Source: Bradyrhizobium roseum (GTDB lineage: Bacteria > Pseudomonadota > Alphaproteobacteria > Rhizobiales > Xanthobacteraceae). Taken from it: a stretch of DNA of 64,000 nt. Below, piece after piece: positions 35,851-43,711 of the stretch. A program made the translations under genes and the position numbers. Under the pieces are notes generated by a model. It saw only the letters and a program-made list of their open reading frames with translations. It made no database searches and had not been told where the DNA came from. Location: NCBI RefSeq assembly GCF_030413175.1, contig NZ_CP129212.1:4874450-4938449 (forward strand). Direction: 5' to 3'. The first letter of the stretch is position 1. The number at the start of each line of letters is the position of its first letter.

Positions 35851-37026
35851 ATGACGAAGCCATCGGTTCCAGTCGGAATCATATGCTCGCAGTCCGGGCC
35901 GTATCAGGCCATGGGACAAGAGATACTCAAGAGCGCCCTGATGGCGGTCGACGAGATCAATGATTACGCTGATTTCGATTTTTCATTCACGCCGCATGTA
36001 AGGGATCCCCGCGGCGTCATTACCGAATATCATACGGTTTGCGACGACCTGATCCGCAACACAGGGGTCGAGCATATTGTCGGCTGCTACACCTCGGCGT
36101 CCCGCAAGCAGGTGCTGCCCATCGTCGAACGCACCGACCGCCTGCTGTGGTATCCCGCCCGTTACGAGGGATTCGAATGTTCCGACAATGTGATCTATGT
36201 CGGCGCGTCACCCAACCATAACGTGCTGCCACTCGTACGCTACATGCTCGACAACATCTCGCGCCATGTTTTCTGCGTTGGCTCCAACTATGTCTGGACC
36301 TGGGAAACCAATCGCGTCACGCGCGAACTGGTGACAGCGGCGCAGGGAAGCATTCTTGCCGAGCGGCTGCTCGAATTGGGCGAGAGCGCGGTCGACCACA
36401 TCGTCGACGAAATCATCCGCCGCAAGCCGCCGGTCGTCTTTAATACGCTGGTCGGCAGTTCGAGCTATGATTTCATCCGTGCCTTTCATGCCGCCACCAC
36501 CATCGCCGGTCTCGACATTCCGATGCTGAGCTGCAGCCTTTGCGAGCCGGAACTCAAGATCGTCGGACCGGCATCCGCGGGATGCATCACCTCGTCAGCC
36601 TATTTCGAGAGCATTCGCCTGCCCGAGAACCGCGCCTTCGTGCAGCGCTGGAAGGCGCGCTACGGTGAGGCCAGCAGCCCCTCCGTCGACGGGCAATCCG
36701 CCTATGTAGCGGTCTACTTGCTGGCGCGCGCGCTCCGCCGCGCCGGAACCTCCAATATTGGCGAGGTGCGGCGGGCAGCGGCCGGCCATCGCTACAATTC
36801 GCCACAGGGGCCGGTGTGGATCGATGGTGACAACAACCATTGCGTTCTCACGCCACGCTTGGCGGTCTCCAACGCTCAAGCCCAGTTTGACCTCTTTTGG
36901 GAAGCCGAGGCGCCCGTCAGACCAGATCCCTACCTGACGCAGCTCGACGTCGCCGCGGGACCTGCACGGGAAACCTTCAGAAGCGGATCATCGTCGAGTG
37001 CCCCACATTTGCGGGTTGTGAAATGA
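35851..37026 (+). CDS. amiC: AmiC-like cytoplasmic amide sensor
   Basis: A 391-residue Peripla_BP_5 protein starting MTKPSVPVGIICSQSGPYQA with no signal peptide, so it should stay in the cytoplasm like AmiC of Pseudomonas aeruginosa, which holds AmiR inactive until an amide binds. It contains GCYTSASRKQVLPIVER and LLWYPARYEGFECSDN, as in AmiC/UrtA relatives. The ATG at 35851 was preferred to longer in-frame starts on alignment with the domain. The stop overlaps the amiR start (ATGA). It is divergent from the amide/urea operon, its expected target. Confidence 0.88.
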   Translation: MTKPSVPVGIICSQSGPYQAMGQEILKSALMAVDEINDYADFDFSFTPHVRDPRGVITEYHTVCDDLIRNTGVEHIVGCYTSASRKQVLPIVERTDRLLWYPARYEGFECSDNVIYVGASPNHNVLPLVRYMLDNISRHVFCVGSNYVWTWETNRVTRELVTAAQGSILAERLLELGESAVDHIVDEIIRRKPPVVFNTLVGSSSYDFIRAFHAATTIAGLDIPMLSCSLCEPELKIVGPASAGCITSSAYFESIRLPENRAFVQRWKARYGEASSPSVDGQSAYVAVYLLARALRRAGTSNIGEVRRAAAGHRYNSPQGPVWIDGDNNHCVLTPRLAVSNAQAQFDLFWEAEAPVRPDPYLTQLDVAAGPARETFRSGSSSSAPHLRVVK

Positions 37027-37607
37027 ACAAGCCGTCATCATTTTCCCTACGCGGACGCCGAGCTCTCGTTGCCATCAAGGACGAGCGTGACCTGTCGATC
37101 GTCAGGCGCCAGTTCGAACGCCTGGGAATAGACATGTTCATATGGGGACCGGGAGGCCCGCTCGAATGTCAGCCGGACGTAGCTCTGATCGACGATGAAT
37201 TCCTGCCACTCGCCTCCCCCGCACCGGGTCTGCGTGGACGATGCCCAATCATCGCCCTGCTCGGCACGGAAACACCAAGCCGGCTGAAGCTGGTGCTGGA
37301 CCTCGATCCGGCATCGTTTCTCGTCAAACCACTGCGCTCCGCGGGCATCTACGCCGCGCTTGTCATGGCGTTCGAGCGGACCGAGCGCACCGACGAACTG
37401 AGGCAGCACGTTGCGAAGCTGGAAGATCGCCTGCGGTCGCGTCGGGTCGTGCTCGCCGCAGTGCTTCAAGTGATGCATTCACAGTCGGTCGCTGAACCCG
37501 CCGCCTTTGCACTGATCCGCCGAGCCGCCATGGAGCAACGCAAGACAATCGAACAGATGTCGGCCGAGATCGCGGCAAACGGCCGCCTGCCCCGCGCGGC
37601 CGGATAG
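37023..37607 (+). CDS. amiR: AmiR-like ANTAR-domain antitermination protein
   Basis: A 194-residue protein with a degenerate receiver-like N-terminus (about 10-125), a coiled-coil linker (HVAKLEDRLRSRR, about 133-145) and a C-terminal ANTAR RNA-binding domain (about 145-190, with EPAAFALIRRAAMEQRKTIE). The phosphorylatable Asp pattern is not kept, as in AmiR. AmiR-type proteins prevent termination in leader RNAs when released by AmiC. The start overlaps the amiC stop. The leader terminator at 35542-35580 of the divergent operon is the natural target. Confidence 0.88.
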   Translation: MNKPSSFSLRGRRALVAIKDERDLSIVRRQFERLGIDMFIWGPGGPLECQPDVALIDDEFLPLASPAPGLRGRCPIIALLGTETPSRLKLVLDLDPASFLVKPLRSAGIYAALVMAFERTERTDELRQHVAKLEDRLRSRRVVLAAVLQVMHSQSVAEPAAFALIRRAAMEQRKTIEQMSAEIAANGRLPRAAG

Positions 37608-37619
37608 ACCCATCATCAC

Positions 37620-37918
37620 CTAATTGTTGGACGTCGCGGAGAGCGCGATGCCGGTGACGAGCGTTACATCACCGTCGATCAAAGGCTTGGCTATGCCAAA
37701 GAAGCGAGCGACAGCCTCGGAGTTGTTGTGCCGATTCATCGCCGCACGGTCGAGTTAGCGCTCCCATATCGTGAACACGCATGGATCCGTTGCGTCCTGC
37801 GATACGTGATAGCTGACGTCGCGGGTTCGTTTGCACTCACGCTGCTGAGGGCACCAAGCTCCCGCATGGCGGCCTCGTGCATGTTCCTAGTCCGTATGAT
37901 CGCGGTGATGGTCAACAT
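37620..37918 (-). pseudogene. Antibiotic biosynthesis monooxygenase (ABM) domain protein, inactivated
   Basis: The minus strand starts MLTITAIIRTRNMHEAAMRE from an ATG at 37916-37918 and ends AKPLIDGDVTLVTGIALSA at TAG 37622-37620, the two ends of a small ABM-type monooxygenase of about 99 residues. Between them a one-base deletion near SANEPAT shifts the frame, and further on WER is followed by an in-frame TAA. All blocks are otherwise in order (VSYHVSQDATDPCVFTIWER, RHNNSEAVARFFG), so decay is recent. It lies tail to tail with amiR. Confidence 0.85.
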
Positions 37919-38489
37919 GTCGCTCCCTTGATTTACAACTGTTCGGTACTGCATCAGTTGGCTGAATAGCGAAGGACTCTCGTTGGGTAACCCTATCCAC
38001 GAATGACGCCCTTGGTGCCGATTCCCATACGAACACGAACCGGTTTTTGACGACGAAGCGTAAATTTGCAGTTTGCCGATGACAGGCGCGCCCTCCCAAA
38101 AGATCGGCCTGCCACAGACGCTGCACCGCGTTCAGAACACTGCTAACGCCGATTTTTTGATCGCCCAGTGCACTTACCGTGCACACGCCGCTCCCTAACC
38201 CTTTGAAACATTTTAACTCTCGCTCCAGTCCATCATGGGGAAGTCTGAGCTATCTCCAGCCACACCGCGACAATTAGGTCAGACTTCAGAAAATTTCGTC
38301 CACCGATCTGCCACTTCCATAACATCAAGCGAAGATGATCTGTATCTTCTCACTCGATCTACCTGCCGCAAGACGATCTTCCGGCACCTTTAGTTTCGCC
38401 ACAGTGCTCCACGCTTTCCCTCATCTCAGTTGAGTCACAACTGATCGACATGATTTGATGGGCCACCGATCCTATACTTCCCAACTTAG
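37919..38489. other. Intergenic region with second copy of a dispersed repeat
   Basis: About 570 bp of lower-GC sequence with no recognisable protein. The segment 38212-38250 matches 11764-11802 at about 31 of 39 positions. A self-complementary GTGCAC-N5-GTGCAC lies near 38168-38184. Nothing else could be supported. Confidence 0.5.
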
Positions 38490-38675
38490 ATGTCCCGGAC
38501 CAGATTTACCGAGGCAGATATTAAGCGCGCTGTTCGAGGTGTGCTCGACGGCGGTGGCAAGGTCGCGCGCGTCGAGATTTGGCCTGACGGACGCATTTCT
38601 GTGTTGATTAAGGAAGAAGGATCGATTCCAATCAATCCTGACGACGACCCGGAGGTGTCCAGGAGACTGCTGTGA
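38490..38675 (+). CDS. Small conserved protein encoded upstream of integrase
   Basis: A 61-residue protein starting MSRTRFTEADIKRAVRGVLD with a charged beta-strand middle (VEIWPDGRISVLIKEE). It is coupled to the integrase gene: its stop overlaps the integrase GTG start as GTGA. Position and size suggest an accessory factor of the element, for example a recombination directionality factor, but no known excisionase motif is clear. The function is unassigned. Confidence 0.7.
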   Translation: MSRTRFTEADIKRAVRGVLDGGGKVARVEIWPDGRISVLIKEEGSIPINPDDDPEVSRRLL

Positions 38676-39922
38676 AAAGACTAGGACGATCCGCGCTGCC
38701 GTTACCTAGGTACACTCTGCGCAAACGTCTCGGGGGTGGCAGCTTCGGGTATTTCTTCAACATCCCGACGTGGGCCCGCAAGCAGGGGTGTTCGGTCGCC
38801 AACGAAGCCCTTGGTACTGACTACAAGCGCGCAGTCACACGCGCAGAACAGATTTTGTTGCCCGCTTTTGATAGTTGGCGCACCGGCGGTGAGGACGCAG
38901 ATCCGATCGGAATTGGGGTGGTCGTTGGCACGCTGGATTGGATGTTTCATCTCTACCGCCAAACCTGGTCCCAAAAAACAGCCAAGCGACTGCAGCCTTT
39001 AAGCCCCGGCCAGTGCCGTGTTCATGAGACTGGTATCAAGATGATTTGCGAGTACATCTTGCAAGATGGCCGGCGACTGGGGACGCGCCGGGTCCCAAGT
39101 ATCGATACCGCTTTCGTAGATCAGCTCTTTGAGAAGCTGCTATTCAAAGAGGTGAAGGGCCAGAAGATCGAACGCCGCACGACGGTCAATCACGCGATGA
39201 AGACCGCGCGCAGTGCATGGAACACCATTTCCCGAGCACATCCAGGCTTGTTTCCGCCCCGCAATCCCTTTGAAAAGATGGGCCTGCAATCCAATTCGCG
39301 CGAAACGCCGCACGCGAGCTTTGCCGAGCTTGCAGCGTTCCGCACGATGGCGATCGAGATGGGGTATCCTTCGCTTGCAACGGGTGCCCTGATCGGCTGG
39401 GAACTGCTTCAGCGAGAAGCTCACATTTTCATTCGCTTCACGGCCGATCACTACCGTCCCCCGAGCCGGCCGAACCATGTCTACGTCATCAACTACAAGA
39501 CCAGCACTGGATCTTGGGAGCCACTATTCAATGCCAAGGGTAAGGCACTCTACCCGCTGCTAATGGCAGAGCTCGACGCGATCAAAGAGCTGCGTCCGAC
39601 AGGCGGTCTGATGTTGCGGCGTGATGGCAGCGGTCTGCCCTGGTTTGGCAAGGGTGAGATGCTGACTCAAGTCCAGCGCATCACGAAGAAGATTATCTTG
39701 GCTGCAGGTTTACGGCCTGAGCTGACTTTTACCTCCTTTGGTCGCCACGGCGGCACGACCGAAGCAAGCACATCCGGGCTGACGGAAACGCAGCTGATGA
39801 AGAAGGGTCAATGGTCGTCGTCGGTGGCCATGGCGCACTATCTGCACGACGACGATGAGGCCAAGCAGGATGCGCAAATGAAACGCATCAAGCGCCGTGC
39901 GAAACAAGCGAAAGGAAAGTGA
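38672..39922 (+). CDS. Tyrosine recombinase / integrase
   Basis: A 416-residue site-specific recombinase. The catalytic domain covers about 205-400: first Arg in ELLQREAHIF (R248), box II in TSFGRHGGTTEAS (R358, H359) and the nucleophile Tyr in VAMAHYLHDDD (Y390). The usual HxLRHT box is atypical, but residues line up. It starts with GTG coupled to the small upstream ORF. The gene ends 72 bp from the 3' end of tRNA-Gly, toward which it points, the standard layout of an element integrated in a tRNA gene. The C-terminal tail is Lys/Arg-rich. Confidence 0.88.
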   Translation: MKRLGRSALPLPRYTLRKRLGGGSFGYFFNIPTWARKQGCSVANEALGTDYKRAVTRAEQILLPAFDSWRTGGEDADPIGIGVVVGTLDWMFHLYRQTWSQKTAKRLQPLSPGQCRVHETGIKMICEYILQDGRRLGTRRVPSIDTAFVDQLFEKLLFKEVKGQKIERRTTVNHAMKTARSAWNTISRAHPGLFPPRNPFEKMGLQSNSRETPHASFAELAAFRTMAIEMGYPSLATGALIGWELLQREAHIFIRFTADHYRPPSRPNHVYVINYKTSTGSWEPLFNAKGKALYPLLMAELDAIKELRPTGGLMLRRDGSGLPWFGKGEMLTQVQRITKKIILAAGLRPELTFTSFGRHGGTTEASTSGLTETQLMKKGQWSSSVAMAHYLHDDDEAKQDAQMKRIKRRAKQAKGK

Positions 39923-39926
39923 ACAT

Positions 39927-39960
39927 TTGTCAGAATGAGAAACCGCGGCTTGTCAGAATG
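39927..39960. repeat. Direct repeats TTGTCAGAATG near the integrase end
   Basis: Two identical 11-bp copies at 39927-39937 and 39950-39960, 23 bp apart, lie between the integrase stop and tRNA-Gly. Short direct repeats in this position often serve as integrase arm-binding sites; that role is inferred. Confidence 0.45.
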
Positions 39961-39994
39961 GCAAAGCCTTGACACGCTAAGTTATTGAAAACAT

Positions 39995-40068
39995 TGGAGC
40001 GGGTGAAGGGAATCGAACCCTCGTATTCAGCTTGGAAGGCTGCTGCTCTACCATTGAGCTACACCCGC
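39995..40068 (-). tRNA. tRNA-Gly (TCC)
   Basis: The minus strand reads a complete cloverleaf of 74 nt including encoded CCA. The acceptor arms GCGGGTG and CACCCGC pair, the D-arm is TAGCTCAATGGTAGAGC, the anticodon loop CTTCCAA gives anticodon TCC, and the T-arm contains GGTTCGATTCC. The 3' end faces the integrase gene, so this tRNA is the likely attachment site of an element lying to the left. Confidence 0.95.
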
Positions 40069-40166
40069 GCGCGGGGATCACCTAACACGCCGGGCGGGCG
40101 GCCTCAACCCGCCCGCCAGCCCCTCCCCAGGCCGCCTTTGCCGGCCCGACCGGCGGTTCCGGCCCC

Positions 40167-40195
40167 TTAACAGCGCCCGATTCGCCGCCTATATT
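40167..40195 (+). promoter_or_regulatory. Strong sigma-70-type promoter of the small RNA/leader unit
   Basis: TTAACA (40167-40172, 5/6) and TATATT (40190-40195, 5/6) are separated by exactly 17 bp. The start would be near 40202, just upstream of the extended Shine-Dalgarno sequence. Confidence 0.6.
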
Positions 40196-40229
40196 GCGCT
40201 TTCCATCAACAAAGAAAGGAGGTGATCCA

Positions 40230-40274
40230 GTGTCTTATACCAAGCGCTGTCACCTCGCTGGGATCGCCCGCTAG
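40230..40274 (+). CDS. 14-residue leader-type peptide
   Basis: GTG 40230-40232 opens a 14-codon frame (VSYTKRCHLAGIAR) ending TAG at 40272-40274. The AGGAGG core lies 7 bases before the start and complementarity to the 16S tail extends to the first base of GTG, so initiation should be very strong or even stalling. Codons 9-11 (Leu-Ala-Gly) fall in the 5' arm of a long-range stem, so translation would open that stem. Real translation is inferred only. Confidence 0.45.
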   Translation: MSYTKRCHLAGIAR

Positions 40275-40338
40275 GCCTTGTGCTTTAAGGGTCTGGCATC
40301 GGGGCGCTCTCAGCCCTGGACCAGCGAGCAACGATTGG

Positions 40339-40373
40339 GGTGCGGCGGGAGCAATCCCGCCGCGCCTTTTTGT
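40339..40373 (+). terminator. Rho-independent terminator
   Basis: GGCGGGA (40344-40350) and TCCCGCC (40355-40361) pair around a GCAA tetraloop. The stem extends to about 11 bp with one wobble and is followed by TTTTT (40367-40371). A strong intrinsic terminator ending the small RNA before the YciI-like gene. Confidence 0.85.
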
Positions 40374-40432
40374 TGTCGGGATGGTACGCCCCGAATCGTC
40401 CTTGGAGGCAATTCGCCTGTCGGAGGAACCGC

Positions 40433-40825
40433 ATGCTCTACGCCATTCTCGCCTATCACGTCGAAGCCGAGGTGATGTCCTGGACGCCGGACGAGGACGC
40501 CAGGCTGATGACCGGGCTGCTCGCGGTGCACGACCGTCTGGCCGCCAACAAGCTGCTCGGCCCGGCGGCGCGGCTCGGGGCCACGGCGGACGCCCGCACC
40601 CTGCGCGGGCCCGGCGCCGGAATGGTCATCGACGGTCCGTTTGCCGAGACCAAGGAGCAGTTGCTGGGATTTTATGTCGTGAATTGCGACAGCGCCGACG
40701 CCGCGCTCGATGCCGCCCGCGACCTGCGTCGCGCCAATCCGACGGCGGTGTATGAGATCAGGCCGATCAGGCTGTATATTCCGGGCGAGGCGCTGCCGGA
40801 AACCGCAAGCGACGATCAGGGCTGA
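40433..40825 (+). CDS. YciI-like (DGPF domain) protein
   Basis: A 130-residue dimeric alpha/beta-barrel-type protein of the YCII/DGPF family: MLYAILAYHVEAEVMSW at the start, DGPFAETKEQLLGFYVV in the middle. Members of this group are often encoded beside ECF sigma factors or act as small enzymes; no sigma gene is nearby. The ATG has a CGGAGGAA site and was chosen over the longer frame that runs back into the terminator. If the upstream terminator is read through, this gene is its target. Confidence 0.88.
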   Translation: MLYAILAYHVEAEVMSWTPDEDARLMTGLLAVHDRLAANKLLGPAARLGATADARTLRGPGAGMVIDGPFAETKEQLLGFYVVNCDSADAALDAARDLRRANPTAVYEIRPIRLYIPGEALPETASDDQG

Positions 40826-40870
40826 GCTTGGCCCCGGCCATGAGTTTGCGGCCAAAGCCCGCCTGCCGCC

Positions 40871-42145
40871 TCAGCACTCCGAAATGTTGAAATCGACGCG
40901 CCGGTCAATCGCATCGCTGGCGTCGTCCCGGCCGGTGCCGATCAGCACTTCCCTGGAGCCGACGCCGGTCGCCTTCAACTTGTCGGCAAGTGCCGGCGAG
41001 CTGCTCTGCAGCAGATCCTTGATGTATTGCGCGCGCAGCACCGAGAGCCGCTCGTTCACCAGCGGCGGGCCGGTCTTCGAGGTGTGACCGACGATATTGA
41101 TGCAGCTGTTGCGCCGCCCTGCCCGCGTCGCGATCTGGCTGAGCCACATCGGATACGGCGCCGATATCTGCGGATCGTCCACGAACTGGGTCGAGCCCGG
41201 CTTGAACAGGAACCGCACCGACAGCTTCTTCGCACCCAGGCTGTAATCGACGAGGTTGCCGAAGGCATCGGTCGCGTCATCCCGCCGGTTGAGCCTCGAA
41301 TTGGCCAGATAGATGCCGGAGCGGACGCGCAGCTGATCGCCGCCCGTCATCTTGAGCGCGGTCCGGTAGAACGCCAGCGCTTCCCGATAGCGCTTGTCAT
41401 CATATTCGAGGATGGCGTCGCTGATCAGCGACGACGTACCGATCCGCTCGACGTAAACCGGATCGATGGGATCGCCGAGTTTGGTGCCCTGGCAGGTCTT
41501 GATGTACTGGCTGGTGGCCGGATCGGCCGCCCAGACCGGGGTGTCCGCGTACGCCGGGGTGGGCGTCACGTCGATCCCCTCGGGCTTCGCGCGTGCCACG
41601 CCCTTGGACACGATGCTCTTGCTGCGAAGATCGGCCAGCGCGAGGCAGATCCGGTAGGCGTCACGCGGTCCGTCGGCGGCGCCCGCATTGTTGATCGCGG
41701 TAAACGTGCCGATCAGCACGACGGGCGCGCGCGTCAGCGCCTCGGTCGAGAACGGACGCACCTCGAAACGCGGATAGGATTTACTGACCAGCGCCACGAT
41801 ACGATCCTGCATCAATCGGGTGGCGGTCGATTGGGCGCCGCTGATGCCGTCGATCAGCGGATCGACCACCAGTTCGATCTTTTCATTGCCCGCAGGAAGA
41901 TTGGCTTTTGAAAACAGGTCATTCGCCGCGCGCAGCAGCGCGTCGTCGAACGGGACCGGCGTCGGCGGCGGAGGCGGCGCGGCCTGCGTGCCTGCTGCGG
42001 GCGATGGCGCGCTTTGCGGGAACGCAGCCGTGGCACCGGCCAGCAGACAACAGATAGCGCATGCCAAGAGTTTCGCCGTTCGCAGTTTCGACGTTCGCGC
42101 CAGGTGCGTCACGCATCGTCTCCAATTCGCAAAGGTCTTATCCAT
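40871..42145 (-). CDS. Exported OmpA-domain protein with helical repeat region
   Basis: A 424-residue protein with an N-terminal signal peptide (hydrophobic about 25-43, cut near FPQSA) and a Pro-rich linker. A central region includes an EYDDKRYREALAFYRTALKM stretch resembling a TPR unit (about 270). The C-terminal OmpA-like domain (about 310-424) contains INIVGHTSKTGPPLVNERLS and ends RRVDFNISEC. OmpA domains bind peptidoglycan, so it should sit in the periplasm or on the outer membrane. It follows the caspase-like gene after 57 bp on the same strand, so the two are probably co-expressed. Confidence 0.88.
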   Translation of the reverse strand: MDKTFANWRRCVTHLARTSKLRTAKLLACAICCLLAGATAAFPQSAPSPAAGTQAAPPPPPTPVPFDDALLRAANDLFSKANLPAGNEKIELVVDPLIDGISGAQSTATRLMQDRIVALVSKSYPRFEVRPFSTEALTRAPVVLIGTFTAINNAGAADGPRDAYRICLALADLRSKSIVSKGVARAKPEGIDVTPTPAYADTPVWAADPATSQYIKTCQGTKLGDPIDPVYVERIGTSSLISDAILEYDDKRYREALAFYRTALKMTGGDQLRVRSGIYLANSRLNRRDDATDAFGNLVDYSLGAKKLSVRFLFKPGSTQFVDDPQISAPYPMWLSQIATRAGRRNSCINIVGHTSKTGPPLVNERLSVLRAQYIKDLLQSSSPALADKLKATGVGSREVLIGTGRDDASDAIDRRVDFNISEC

Positions 42146-42202
42146 GATGTACCGGCTGCGAGCCCAAAATAAATCGGTTCGAAATCCAATATCCGATCGC
42201 GA

Positions 42203-43711
42203 TCACCGGCAATTTCGCAGCACATCGCGATCGCTTTCTGAAAGGTCGCCAAGCTGTGCCCGGGCGTTGATTTCCTGGCAGCTCGCCGCGGCGCGCTTCC
42301 GCGGCGACGCCGCCGGCGCCGGCGTCATCGTCCGGGACTGTTCAAGGGCATAGACCGGCAAACGCGCCGTTTCCGTCGCAACTCGTTTTTCCGCGCGCTC
42401 CCGTTCCGCCTGCGCGCGGGCAATCCTCTCGGTCATCACGCGCTCGAGCGTCTGCCGCTCTTCGGCCAGCCGCGCCTTGTCGGCTTCATAGGCGGCGACT
42501 TGCGAAGCCAACCGCTCCTGCTCCGCTTTGGCCGCCTGCTCTTTCACCGCCTGCTCGCGTAAGCTGTCGGCGCGCGATGGACCGGCGGCCGCAGGGACGC
42601 TGCTCGAACCCGTCGCCGCGAGGACAGGCGCTGTCGTTGCCGCCGGGCTCGCTTTCGTCTCTGCCGGCTTCTCGCGCTCACGTTCGCGGCGCTCCGACAA
42701 CTCCGACATCGCCTTCCTGTAGCCGGCTTCGGCGGCCTCGAGATCGCGGCGCAGGCGAAGTTCCTTGTCGGCGTATTCGCGCGCCAGCCGTTCGCGCTCA
42801 CTGGCGTTCTCGATCGCATCGAGACGCGCGCGTGCAGCATCGAGCATGACGCTGTCGGGGAAGGCCGAAATAAATCTCTTCAGGTCGGCGGCGCCTGCCG
42901 AGGGCCCGAGCTTTTTCCAGGCGTCAATGTCGCTCTCCTTCGGGTTAAGATAAAAGTCCTGAAGCAGCGACACCGACAGTTCCGGAGTCTGCGCGCCCTG
43001 GGTCTCGCGATTGACGTTGACCGCGACACGGCGAAATACGGTCGCCACCTCGAGCCCGGGGACCTGGATCTCCCGCACCAGCGCGGCGGTAAACGGACTG
43101 TTGCGGCCGACACCGTCGGCAGCGACGCTGTTGGATTGCGTCGAATAGGCGATCAGCATGCCCTGCGAGCGCTCGATCTTGGCCAGGCCACGCGTCGCGC
43201 CGATACCGCGACTGCTCTTGTTATCCGCCACGCTGTTCGCAAAAGGATTGTCCCGGCAAGCGTCCAGCACCATCAGCTTGACGCCCGTGGTATAGTTGAG
43301 CGCTTCGACAACGTCGTCGAGCTTGATCAAATCGAACGGCGTGAATGAGCTCCCGATCTTCAAATCGACCGGCACCAGATAGTTCTGGCCGTTGATCTGC
43401 ATCCCGTGCCCGGAATAGTAGACCAGGCCCGCATCGGTGCCCCTCACCCGCTGGGCAAAGCGGCCGAGCGCGGCATACATCGCCGATCTGTCGAGGTCGC
43501 GGCCGTCGATGACGGCAAAGCCGACGCGCTTGAGTTGCTCTGAGATATCGTCCGCATCGTTACGGCTGTTGTCGAGCTCCGGCACCGAGCGGTAGGCGCC
43601 ATTGCCGATCACCAGAGCGACGCGCGGTTCGGCAGCGCGCGCCTCGGCCAGCAGGCCGAACGCGACCACAAGACCAACAGCGAAGCACCGGACCGCGGCA
43701 TCTATACGCAT
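42203..43711 (-). CDS. Exported caspase-like (peptidase C14) protein with intact dyad
   Basis: A 502-residue protein with a signal peptide at 1-26 (cut near ARA-AEPR). A caspase p20-like domain (about 30-260) has the catalytic His in VYYSGHGMQ (H102) and Cys in VLDACRDNPF (C152). It is followed by a long charged helical, coiled-coil-like region (about 295-470) and an Arg-rich tail ending DRDVLRNCR. Bacterial homologues cleave after basic residues. The start at 43711 was chosen because the signal peptide begins there; the longer frame runs through the divergent gene. It is upstream of the OmpA-domain gene and divergent from the DUF4399 genes. Confidence 0.9.
   Translation of the reverse strand: MRIDAAVRCFAVGLVVAFGLLAEARAAEPRVALVIGNGAYRSVPELDNSRNDADDISEQLKRVGFAVIDGRDLDRSAMYAALGRFAQRVRGTDAGLVYYSGHGMQINGQNYLVPVDLKIGSSFTPFDLIKLDDVVEALNYTTGVKLMVLDACRDNPFANSVADNKSSRGIGATRGLAKIERSQGMLIAYSTQSNSVAADGVGRNSPFTAALVREIQVPGLEVATVFRRVAVNVNRETQGAQTPELSVSLLQDFYLNPKESDIDAWKKLGPSAGAADLKRFISAFPDSVMLDAARARLDAIENASERERLAREYADKELRLRRDLEAAEAGYRKAMSELSERREREREKPAETKASPAATTAPVLAATGSSSVPAAAGPSRADSLREQAVKEQAAKAEQERLASQVAAYEADKARLAEERQTLERVMTERIARAQAERERAEKRVATETARLPVYALEQSRTMTPAPAASPRKRAAASCQEINARAQLGDLSESDRDVLRNCR

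Larger units (their letters stand above)
40202..40373 (+). ncRNA. Structured leader RNA or small RNA of about 170 nt with a 14-codon ORF
   Basis: The unit has its own promoter and terminator. AGAAAGGAGGTGATCCAG (40213-40230) is complementary over 18 nt to the 3' tail of alphaproteobacterial 16S rRNA. A perfect 8-bp long-range stem joins CTCGCTGG (40254-40261, inside the short ORF) to CCAGCGAG (40321-40328). The terminator hairpin follows. It may be a stand-alone sRNA or an attenuator for the YciI-like gene 60 bp on. I do not recognise the family. Confidence 0.55.

Noticed and set aside
39985..40170. 61-codon plus-strand frame containing VKGIEPSYSAWKAAALPLSY
   Set aside because: It is the antisense of tRNA-Gly, a well-known false protein created by translating a tRNA gene.
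40213..40230. Apparent end of a 16S rRNA gene (minus strand)
   Set aside because: Only 18 nt match the 16S tail; the flanks on both sides are unrelated to rRNA. Better explained as an extended Shine-Dalgarno sequence.
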